Virus record (IMG/VR): IMGVR_UViG_3300006641_000248
Span: 1-20,066 of that record
Origin: a virus
Reading direction: 5' to 3' (one strand)
Length of the DNA stretch: 20,066 bases
Shown here: positions 1 to 7,144 of the stretch, piece by piece
Layout: every line of letters starts with the position of its first letter
Position numbering within the stretch: the stretch's first letter is position 1
Position numbers and translations under genes: made by a program
The notes under the pieces: generated by a model
What the model saw: only the letters and a program-made list of their open reading frames with translations
What the model was told of the DNA's origin: nothing
Database searches by the model: none

Positions 1-276
1 GGAAAGCAGCGTGTGAAGGTGAAGCTGCACGACAAACGCGGCGCGCTGATGGACATAGGCAAGCATCTTGGTATGTTCCGCGAAAAGATCGAGCTGACCG
101 GCAAAGACGGTGGTGCGATCGAGGTGAAGAACAAGCTCGAGGTGTCGCTGCTCGACCGCGAAGAGCGCGACATGCTCAAGCAGATGCTGCTCGCCATTGC
201 CGAACGCAAGGCGGAACGCGAAGCAGGCATGCGGACAGTCAACCCCCGAATGATCGAGTACGACGAAGATGCTTGA
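1..276 (+). CDS. Terminase small subunit, C-terminal part (5' end cut by window)
   Basis: The reading frame is open from base 1 and ends at TGA 274-276, so the gene probably begins upstream. The GTG at 13 is unlikely to be the true start. The visible part has the 'KVKLHDKRGALMDIGKHLGMF' type of segment, in which a Lys-rich strand leads into a Leu/Gly helix. From memory, this is typical of the oligomerisation region and tail of phage small terminase subunits. The N-terminal helix-turn-helix that would bind the pac or cos site is missing from the window. The end is a charged helix rich in Glu, Arg and Lys. The gene overlaps the large terminase start by 8 bases, which suggests coupled translation. 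The small subunit recognises viral DNA and starts packaging by the large subunit. Identity rests on this motif plus position directly before the large terminase. Confidence 0.8.
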   Translation, partial: GKQRVKVKLHDKRGALMDIGKHLGMFREKIELTGKDGGAIEVKNKLEVSLLDREERDMLKQMLLAIAERKAEREAGMRTVNPRMIEYDEDA

Positions 277-1915
277 CATTCAGACGCTCGACCTCGAAGC
301 GATCGACACCGAACGCGCTTTATTCGACATCGAGAAGCTCGAGGCGGAGGAGTCGCTGGCTGAATTCATTCGGCAGGCGTGGCACGTGGTCGAGCCCTCG
401 CAGCCTTACGTCCACGGGTGGCACATCGACTTCATCTGCGACCATCTCGAAGCGATTACCGACGGCCTGACGCTCGACGGCGACCGGCCCTATAACCGCC
501 TGCTGATTAACGTTCCGCCGGGCACGATGAAGTCGCTGATCGTCAACGTGTTCTGGCCGTCGTGGGAATGGGGCCCGCGCAACATGCCACATCTGCGCTA
601 TGTCTGCGCCGCGCATAAGGTCGAGAACCTTAGCGCCCGCGATTCGCGCCGCATGCGGCAACTCATCACCTCCGACTGGTACAAGGCGCGATGGGGCGAT
701 CGCGTCTCCTTGGCGCGCGACCAGAACGAGAAGCTGAACTTCGTGAACAACGCGACCGGCTTCCGCATCGCAACGGCCATCACCTCGCTCACCGGTATTC
801 GTGGCGACCGGGTCATCATCGACGATCCGCACTCTGTGGATTCGGCGTCCAGCGACACACAGCGCGAGTCGGAGGTCACCACGTTCCTCGAAGCCATTCC
901 GTCACGCTTGAACAACCCGACGACTTCCGCGATCGTCGTGGTCATGCAGCGCCTCCACGAGGAGGACGTTTCGGGCGTCATTCTGGACAAGCAGCTAGGT
1001 TACGACCACATCATGCTGCCGATGCGCTTCGACCCCCTCCGGGCGGCACCGACGATGCTAGGCGCTGTCGACCCGCGCACCGAACCCGACGAGCTGCTAT
1101 TCCCCGAACGGTTTCCGCTGGATGTGGTGGAACGCGACGAGCGCGCCATGGGCCCGTACGCCACGGCAGGGCAATTCCAGCAGAGCCCGGAGCCGCGAGG
1201 TGGCGGCGTAATCAAGCGCGACTGGTGGCAGCTTTGGGACGACGCGACGTTTCCGCCATTCGACTACGTGATCGCTTCAGTCGACACCGCCTACACCGAA
1301 AAGACCGAAAACGACTATTCGGCCATGACCGTTTGGGGCGTCTTCTCGTCGGAGGTGATCGCCAAAGCCACGAAGATCATCTCCCGCGACGGCACGACAT
1401 ACGACGCGGTGATGGCCACGGTGCGCGATTATTCAGAGCAACATCCCAAGGTCATGCTGATGAACGCATGGCAAGAACGCTTGCCGCTGCACCAGCTCGT
1501 GAACAAGATCGCCTCCACCTGCCGGTCGATGAAGGTGGACAAGCTGCTAGTCGAAGGCAAGGCGTCCGGCCTGTCGGTAGCGCAGGAGATTCGGCGCTTG
1601 TACGGCCACGAGAACTTCGCGGTTCAGATCATCGACCCCAAGTCTCAGGACAAGCTAGCGCGGCTCTATTCGGTGCAGCACCTGTTCGCGGAAGGGCTGA
1701 TCTTCGCGCCTGACCGAACATGGGCCGATATGGTCATCACGCAATGCACGCAGTTCCCCAAGGCCAAGCACGACGACCTCGTGGACACCACGAGCCAAGC
1801 GCTCCGGTACCTGCGCACAACCGGCCTGATCATCCGCCCGACGGAGAACGTCGCCGCCATCGAAGACTCGATGCGCTTCAAAGGGGGCGCTCCGCCGCCG
1901 CTCTATCCGATATGA
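269..1915 (+). CDS. Terminase large subunit (packaging ATPase-nuclease)
   Basis: This is the 548-residue motor that pumps DNA into the procapsid and cuts the concatemer. The N-terminal ATPase has a Walker A loop at residues 83-89 (PPGTMKS, a common variant in phage terminases). The Walker B is at 181-188 (RVIIDDPH), and a coupling motif AIVVVMQRLHEEDVSG follows at about 221-236. The C-terminal RNase H-like nuclease shows its acidic residues at D339 (ASVDTAYTEK), E429 (LLVEGKASG) and D502/D503 (KHDDLVDTTSQALRYL). Length and motif order fit a complete protein. The ATG at 269 overlaps the preceding gene by 8 bases and has only a weak purine-rich site, so translational coupling is likely. The TGA is shared with the ATG of the next gene (ATGA, 1912-1915). 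No frameshift or missing catalytic residue is seen. Confidence 0.97.
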   Translation: MLDIQTLDLEAIDTERALFDIEKLEAEESLAEFIRQAWHVVEPSQPYVHGWHIDFICDHLEAITDGLTLDGDRPYNRLLINVPPGTMKSLIVNVFWPSWEWGPRNMPHLRYVCAAHKVENLSARDSRRMRQLITSDWYKARWGDRVSLARDQNEKLNFVNNATGFRIATAITSLTGIRGDRVIIDDPHSVDSASSDTQRESEVTTFLEAIPSRLNNPTTSAIVVVMQRLHEEDVSGVILDKQLGYDHIMLPMRFDPLRAAPTMLGAVDPRTEPDELLFPERFPLDVVERDERAMGPYATAGQFQQSPEPRGGGVIKRDWWQLWDDATFPPFDYVIASVDTAYTEKTENDYSAMTVWGVFSSEVIAKATKIISRDGTTYDAVMATVRDYSEQHPKVMLMNAWQERLPLHQLVNKIASTCRSMKVDKLLVEGKASGLSVAQEIRRLYGHENFAVQIIDPKSQDKLARLYSVQHLFAEGLIFAPDRTWADMVITQCTQFPKAKHDDLVDTTSQALRYLRTTGLIIRPTENVAAIEDSMRFKGGAPPPLYPI

Positions 1916-2139
1916 AAATGATAATCGAGGCGTGGAACGGTGTGCGGTGGCACCCATGCGACATTGCGGATCTGCCATTCAGCGTCTGGGACGGCCTCCT
2001 GTCGAACCTGCTGGTGAACGTGGCCGGTGACCATTGGCGAGCATGGCCGACTATCGAGGCCAAGCGCGACTGGCAGCTTTTCATATCGCAGACTTACATG
2101 GTTCCGCTATCGGAGATTCAGCAATGGGACGAGTCCTAG
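1912..2139 (+). CDS. Small conserved-looking phage protein of unknown function
   Basis: This is a 75-residue protein starting at the ATG of the ATGA overlap with the terminase stop. A longer frame opens upstream at 1720, but those residues are out-of-frame terminase sequence rich in Arg, His and Pro. The coupled start at 1912 is therefore chosen. The protein is acidic to neutral, unusually rich in Trp (six in 75 residues: WNGVRW, VW, HWRAW, DW, QQW), and has no signal peptide, membrane segment or known motif that I recognise. Its position between terminase and portal suggests a packaging accessory or a small virion component. That is inference only. The existence of the gene is supported by the overlap architecture and sensible amino-acid composition. 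Confidence 0.72.
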   Translation: MKMIIEAWNGVRWHPCDIADLPFSVWDGLLSNLLVNVAGDHWRAWPTIEAKRDWQLFISQTYMVPLSEIQQWDES

Positions 2140-2348
2140 CTTCCGCCACGGTCGATGTGCTCCGACCGGCAAAACCGCCAAGCATGGGGCAGTTCCATGT
2201 CGAGGTCTGGGGCCAACCGCCGCACGATTTCGCGCGGGTCTACAAGATTCAGGCGCGCAGCGAGGACCACGCGGCCCGCGAGGGCATCGACCGGTTCGTT
2301 GAGGAGATGGAAGCGCTCGAGCTTCCTGACGACGCATCCACGTGTTAG
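2124..2348 (+). CDS. Small conserved-looking phage protein of unknown function
   Basis: This is a 74-residue protein. The start at ATG 2124 is chosen because GGAG lies eight bases or so upstream (about 2111-2115). The frame before it, open from 2034, reads as out-of-frame sequence of the previous gene. It overlaps that gene by 16 bases. The body is a short beta region (GQFHVEVWGQ, FARVYKIQAR) followed by a helix (EDHAAREGIDRFVEEMEAL). This arrangement, an Ala-rich helix ending in 'GI.RFVEEME', is one I recall from small genes between terminase and portal in related phages, but no function is known to me. There are no membrane or signal features. It could be a small DNA- or terminase-binding protein, but nothing in the sequence proves it. 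Confidence 0.68.
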   Translation: MGRVLASATVDVLRPAKPPSMGQFHVEVWGQPPHDFARVYKIQARSEDHAAREGIDRFVEEMEALELPDDASTC

Positions 2349-2385
2349 AATGCAGCCACTCGTCCATCGGCCAAGGTGATTTCGC

Positions 2386-4860
2386 ATGCCCCTAACTCCC
2401 GGCCTCATGCCGAACATCCGCCAAGAAGCCCCGGAAGAGGAGCCGCTTTACGATGACGGCTCAGAGGTCCTGATCGAGGACGCCGACGAGAACGTCGACC
2501 AGAAGGTGACGGACGAGGGCGGCAACGTCATTCAGATCGAGCACCCGGACGGGTCGATCACCATCTCGATGACGGACGAGCCGCTGGAACGGGCGGAGGA
2601 CGAGGGCAACCCGGAGGGATGGTTCGATAACCTCGTTCACAAGATCGAGAACACCGAACTGTCGCGCATCTCGAACGATCTGCTGACCGGCATCAGAGAC
2701 GATCTTCAGTCCCGCAAGGAATGGATCGAGGATCGCGCGCAGGGCCTCAAGCTGTTGGGCCTTAAGATCGAGGTTCCGGGCGTGCAGGGAGCTGCCGACG
2801 GCGCGCCGGTCGAGGGCATGTCGAAGGTCCGCCATCCGCTCCTGCTCGAAGCAGTGTTGCGGTTCCAAGCCAACGCCCGTTCAGAGCTGCTGCCGACCGA
2901 CGGTCCGGTCAAGGCGCGCAACGACGGCACGGAGGACGTGCTGAACAGCGACCTCTTGGCGAACGACCTCGAGAAGGATCTGAATCACTACCTGACGACC
3001 CGCGCGTCGGAATACTACCCCGACACCGACCGGATGCTGCTCATGCTGGGATTTGGTGGGTCGTCGTTCAAGAAGGTGTACAACTGCCCGTTGCGCAACC
3101 GCCCGGTGTCGGAGTCGGTGGACGCTGACGATCTGATCGTAAACAACGCTGCGACGGATCTGAAGAACGCCAAGCGCATCACTCACCGCGTCTATATGCG
3201 GCCCTCGACCGTCAAGCGCTTGCAGATTCTGGGCGTGTACCGCGACGTCGATCTCGCGACCCCGAAGGCGGTGGACCTCGACGCCGTGCAGCGCGCCAAG
3301 AACGAGCAGCAGGGCCTCGCCGCCGGTTCGATGAATCCGGACGACCGCGACCGCGAGATTTACGAGTGTTATTGCGAACTCGACATCAAGGGGTTTGAGC
3401 ACAAGTGGAAGGGCAAGGCGACGGGGTTGGAAATTCCGTACCGCGTGACCATCGACGTCTCGACCAAGGAGATCCTGTCGATTGTTCGGAACTACGACGA
3501 AGAGACGGCGGAGTTGCCCGAAGCCCGTACGAATTTCGTGAAGTACACCTTCGTGCCGGGCATGGGGTTCTACGACATCGGCCTGTTGCACATTCTGGGC
3601 AACACGACGAACGCGCTCACTGCCGCATGGCGCGAGCTGCTCGACGCCGGTATGTACGCGAACTTTCCGGGATTCCTTATGGCCGACACGGGAGCGCGTC
3701 AGAACACCAACATTTTCCGCGTGCCTCCGGGCGGCGGAGCGCTGGTGAAGACCGGCGGCATGAAGCTGTCGGACGCGATTTCGCCCCTGCCCTACAAAGA
3801 GCCGTCCGGCGCGCTGATGTCGCTGGTCGACAATATGGCGCAGACCGGCATGCGAGTCGGCGGAACATCTGAGCAGCAGGTCGGTGAGGGTCGACCGGAC
3901 GCACCGGTGGGCACTACGCTCGCGATGATCGAGCAGGCCGAAAAGGTGCTGAACGCGGTGCACAAGCGCATGCATGCGGCGCAGGCAGAAGAGTTCCAGC
4001 TGCTCGTTCGGTGCTTCAAAGAGAACCCGGAGAGCTTCTGGCGCAACTGCAAGAAGATGACCCGCCAGTGGAGCGAGGAACAGTTCCTCAAGGCGCTGGA
4101 AGACTGCGACATCGTGCCGCAGGCAGACCCCAACACGGCGAGCCACGGCCAGCGTCTCATGAAGGTTTACGCGCTCAAGCAGATGGCGCAGTCAAACCCG
4201 AACCTCTACGACATTCTGAAGATCGACGAGGTGGCGCTCAAGGAGATGGGTTGGAGCAATCCGGAGCAGTTCTTCGCGTCGGAGGAAGCGCGCAATCAGA
4301 CGCCGCCGGAAGTTCAGAAGGGCATGGCGGAAGTGCAGATTATGCAGCAGGACGCCGCAACGCGGGCCAAGGCCGTCGACGCCAAGATCGCAGAAGGCCA
4401 AGCCAAGCTGCAACTCGAAGCCCAGAAGACGATGGGCGAGGGTGGTGGTGGCCTTCCGGGCGGGTTGGACCTTGGCAAGATTGGCGAACTCTACCTCAAG
4501 AAGGAAGAGATCGACCTCAAGAACAAGCAGATCGATGCCAAGATGCTCTACGATCAGGCCAAGCTTGGTATTGAGCAGGCAAGGCTCGAGCTGGAACGGG
4601 CCAAAATGCAAAACGACCCGCAGCAAGAGGCCGAAATGCAGCTCAAGCTGCTTGATGCTGAGATGAAGATGAAAGATCTCGAAATCAAGCAGCGCGATGT
4701 CGAGATGGACGCAGTCAACCGCCACAATGAGCGCGAATCGCGCGAGCGCATCGCACTGGCGAACATCGCCAAGGAATCCGTGAAGAACCCCGGCGGTGGC
4801 CTCTTGGCGGAGAGCCTGATATCGCCACAACTGCGTCGGGGACTTGAGGAGCCGGGCTAA
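2386..4860 (+). CDS. Portal protein (large podovirus-type, coiled-coil C-terminus)
   Basis: This 824-residue protein forms the dodecameric ring at the unique capsid vertex through which DNA passes. The start has a good AAGGTGA site at 2373-2379. Residues 1-80 are acidic and probably disordered. From about 92 the family-like segment begins (ISNDLLTGIRDDLQSRKEWIEDRAQGLKLLG), a Ser/Arg-Lys-Trp helix that I recognise from large phage portals. The central part has typical portal stretches, for example GFGGSSFKKVY, KYTFVPGMGFYDIGLLHILGN and the Gln-rich GTSEQQVGEGRPDAPVGTT. Residues about 640-800 are a long Lys/Glu/Gln coiled coil interrupted by a Gly-rich hinge (MGEGGGGLPGG). This may be a barrel extension or an interaction arm. 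The stop overlaps the next start by one base. Position after the terminase agrees. Confidence 0.93.
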   Translation: MPLTPGLMPNIRQEAPEEEPLYDDGSEVLIEDADENVDQKVTDEGGNVIQIEHPDGSITISMTDEPLERAEDEGNPEGWFDNLVHKIENTELSRISNDLLTGIRDDLQSRKEWIEDRAQGLKLLGLKIEVPGVQGAADGAPVEGMSKVRHPLLLEAVLRFQANARSELLPTDGPVKARNDGTEDVLNSDLLANDLEKDLNHYLTTRASEYYPDTDRMLLMLGFGGSSFKKVYNCPLRNRPVSESVDADDLIVNNAATDLKNAKRITHRVYMRPSTVKRLQILGVYRDVDLATPKAVDLDAVQRAKNEQQGLAAGSMNPDDRDREIYECYCELDIKGFEHKWKGKATGLEIPYRVTIDVSTKEILSIVRNYDEETAELPEARTNFVKYTFVPGMGFYDIGLLHILGNTTNALTAAWRELLDAGMYANFPGFLMADTGARQNTNIFRVPPGGGALVKTGGMKLSDAISPLPYKEPSGALMSLVDNMAQTGMRVGGTSEQQVGEGRPDAPVGTTLAMIEQAEKVLNAVHKRMHAAQAEEFQLLVRCFKENPESFWRNCKKMTRQWSEEQFLKALEDCDIVPQADPNTASHGQRLMKVYALKQMAQSNPNLYDILKIDEVALKEMGWSNPEQFFASEEARNQTPPEVQKGMAEVQIMQQDAATRAKAVDAKIAEGQAKLQLEAQKTMGEGGGGLPGGLDLGKIGELYLKKEEIDLKNKQIDAKMLYDQAKLGIEQARLELERAKMQNDPQQEAEMQLKLLDAEMKMKDLEIKQRDVEMDAVNRHNERESRERIALANIAKESVKNPGGGLLAESLISPQLRRGLEEPG

Positions 4861-7076
4861 TGGAAGACGATTCTCTCGAGCAGGCGCTGCAGATCGCTCA
4901 ACAGGCCAAAGGAACACCTGAGGACAACGCTGTAAGCACTGCGAGAGAGTTATGGTTGGGCCCGAACGCGTCGACGCAGCCACCCGTGACCAAGCAGGAC
5001 ATCATCGACTACGCCCGCGCGGATCCTCAGCAACAGCAGAACCTCCCTGCGGCGCAGCTCTACCAAGTTCCGGGCGATTACAAGCCGCCGTCGACGTACG
5101 ATCGGGTGATGGACGTACTGGCTTCGCCATTCCGGACATATGCTGAGAAGACCAAAGAGGCCGCTCACCACGGTTCCGAAATGATGTCGGAGGCCGGAAA
5201 ATCGCTCACGATGCAGGAAGGACGTCTTCCGATCAACGCGGTGTGGCAGTATCCGCTTGGAGCATTGGGAACGGTACTCTCTCCGCTCACCGGAGTGTAC
5301 GAGACATTTGGCGAAGGGGTCACTCAGGCCACCGGAAACCGCGAAATAGGCAACAGAGCCGCCCTCACGGCGGGTGCAATGGATCCGACGCATACTGGAG
5401 CGTTTTTGAAGGGTGCCGCGCGGTCTGTCGCACCATTCGAAATGCCCGCGAAAATGGCTCCGGAGGTTCAGACTGCCGTTCAGACGGCCAAAGAGGTCGC
5501 CAACACCGCCGGTGAATTGCCCGACATGTCTCGTCGAGGGTTCCTGCAGGGTGCTGGGGCTACTGTAGCAGCCGCCGCAATGCCCGAAAGGGCCGCTGGA
5601 GCACTTCTGCATGGTGCAACTGAGGCCGCACCAGCAGTGGCGGCACCTCTGGACGCCTCGAAAGTTGCGCAGCTAGAAGCTTATGAAAGTACGTTGGAGG
5701 CTATCCGCAGCGCTCCGAAGCCCTTTGACGTGTTCGAGGCCATGCAGAAGGTCAACCCGATGGGACCGGAGGGCAACGTTAAACTGCGCCCGTCGATCTC
5801 GCAGCACGACCTTAAAGGACCGGACGTGCAAACGGTCGAGAGCTTCTTGAACCAGATCAAGGGCGCTCCGGGGATTACGCAGGAGACGCTTGACGATTTG
5901 GCGTTGCAGTTCCATAAGAATTCTCCCACGATGGATCTCAAGCAGCCGATCTCCAAGGCCGAATTTGAGAAGCTCTTCCCGTCGTCCAAGTACGAAAAAG
6001 TGGACCTCAAAGAGTCCGCCGATAACGCCATGGCCCATTGGCGAGAAGAAGCTATACGCGTAGCCGACGATGAGCCCAACATTTCGGTTGAAGAGTTGCT
6101 GTTGGAGGCTGGCGTGCCGTGGCGACCAGAAATCAGTCGCGACGTCGATGAAGTGATGGAGATTCTGTTCAATTCTCGTCGTCCTATTGATTCGTTGCCT
6201 ACGCCACTTCGTGACACCTTGGTAGAAGCTGGTATTACCGACTTGCGCGAACTAGATAAGGCGTACGATAAGGCTCGTGATAGGTACATTGAGCGGCTCA
6301 TGGACGATTTTCAAGCCAACCATTGGGGCGACTTCGTTGGCGAGTCTGGTTACACATACGAGGATTATCAGCGCTTGGTTCCGCAAAGCTTCAAGAACGA
6401 CCACCCCGAAAATTATTTTGAGATTGGTGTGGCTCATCCCGACCAGAAGACGGCGTACGGACATTATCAAAGTTTCGAGCACCCACAGGGTTTTGGTCTT
6501 GCCGGTCACGTTCGTGGAACCGTCATGCCGCATGGTGGTCCTCTTATGACTGCGAAGACGTTCTTGGTTGAAGATCGTCTGCCCGGTGAAGAAGCAGTCA
6601 GAGTTCGTCCTCCGTCTCTGATTGAAGCCAAGCCCAACTCGTATCTGATCGAAGAAATTCAGTCGGACGCGCAAAAAGGCGTCGAGCAGACCGGCCATCT
6701 TCGCAACATTCACGCCACGGTCTTTAAGGCAGCGATTCAAGACGCGCTGGAAAAAGGTTTCGAGACGGTGTATTACCCGACGGCCCGCACCATTGCTGCT
6801 GCTCGTGGGTACAAAGACGCGAAGCCTTTCGAACCGATCTACGACAAGGAAATCATCAAGCACGGCCTCAAGCCGCTTGAGAAGATTCCGGGTGTCGAAG
6901 TGAAGAAGATCGGCGGCGATTATTACGAGATCAATTTCTCGCCCGACGCGAAAAAGTACATCTTGAAGGGTCCGGGTCAGCGTTTGACGAATTACGCAGA
7001 CGGCGGAACAGTAGGAGACAGCAACGAATATGCTAGTCTCGACTTTTCGGATGTGTTACCTTACAACGTAGGCTAG
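4860..7076 (+). CDS. Multidomain virion-associated protein with EEIQSD (large polyvalent-type) domain and internal Tat-like segment
   Basis: This is a 738-residue protein whose ATG shares one base with the portal stop. The N-terminal 210 residues are mixed, with a Pro/Gln-rich part and a helical, weakly hydrophobic part (PLGALGTVLSPLTGVYETFGEG). At residues 223-236 there is a near-perfect twin-arginine motif, SRRGFLQ, followed by an Ala-rich stretch. This is far from the N-terminus. Residues about 270-500 are charged and helical. Residues about 525-700 carry a domain with ENYFEIG, HVRGT, EEIQSD at 598-603, an Ala-rich helix, and YDKEIIKHGL from 661. From memory, this matches a domain repeated in large 'polyvalent' phage proteins that are thought to be packaged or injected. 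No catalytic activity can be assigned. The C-terminus carries YADGG, like motifs in the next gene. Around 6050-6700 codon choice looks less G+C-rich than in the first third. An injected or internal head protein is my best inference. Confidence 0.8.
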   Translation: MEDDSLEQALQIAQQAKGTPEDNAVSTARELWLGPNASTQPPVTKQDIIDYARADPQQQQNLPAAQLYQVPGDYKPPSTYDRVMDVLASPFRTYAEKTKEAAHHGSEMMSEAGKSLTMQEGRLPINAVWQYPLGALGTVLSPLTGVYETFGEGVTQATGNREIGNRAALTAGAMDPTHTGAFLKGAARSVAPFEMPAKMAPEVQTAVQTAKEVANTAGELPDMSRRGFLQGAGATVAAAAMPERAAGALLHGATEAAPAVAAPLDASKVAQLEAYESTLEAIRSAPKPFDVFEAMQKVNPMGPEGNVKLRPSISQHDLKGPDVQTVESFLNQIKGAPGITQETLDDLALQFHKNSPTMDLKQPISKAEFEKLFPSSKYEKVDLKESADNAMAHWREEAIRVADDEPNISVEELLLEAGVPWRPEISRDVDEVMEILFNSRRPIDSLPTPLRDTLVEAGITDLRELDKAYDKARDRYIERLMDDFQANHWGDFVGESGYTYEDYQRLVPQSFKNDHPENYFEIGVAHPDQKTAYGHYQSFEHPQGFGLAGHVRGTVMPHGGPLMTAKTFLVEDRLPGEEAVRVRPPSLIEAKPNSYLIEEIQSDAQKGVEQTGHLRNIHATVFKAAIQDALEKGFETVYYPTARTIAAARGYKDAKPFEPIYDKEIIKHGLKPLEKIPGVEVKKIGGDYYEINFSPDAKKYILKGPGQRLTNYADGGTVGDSNEYASLDFSDVLPYNVG

Positions 7077-7144
7077 CGCTGCCCTATCCAAAAACCCCTC
7101 ATGGCAGCAAACGGGGACGCCCGTAACTCCTAGGAGAGACACTC

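Noticed and set aside
691-1713. 340-codon + strand frame inside the large terminase
   Set aside because: Its Arg/His/Pro-rich composition is typical of the shifted frame of a G+C-rich gene. The terminase frame has all expected motifs.
2881-4146. Long open frame on the - strand opposite the portal gene (421 codons)
   Set aside because: It is a shadow of biased codons in G+C-rich sense coding. It is rich in Arg, His and Leu, has no ribosome site, and the sense frame is a clear portal.
7077-7144. CCCC and GGGG runs in the gap before the K-x-G-G gene as a terminator
   Set aside because: The pairing is short with a long loop and no T-run. I see only a ribosome site in this gap.
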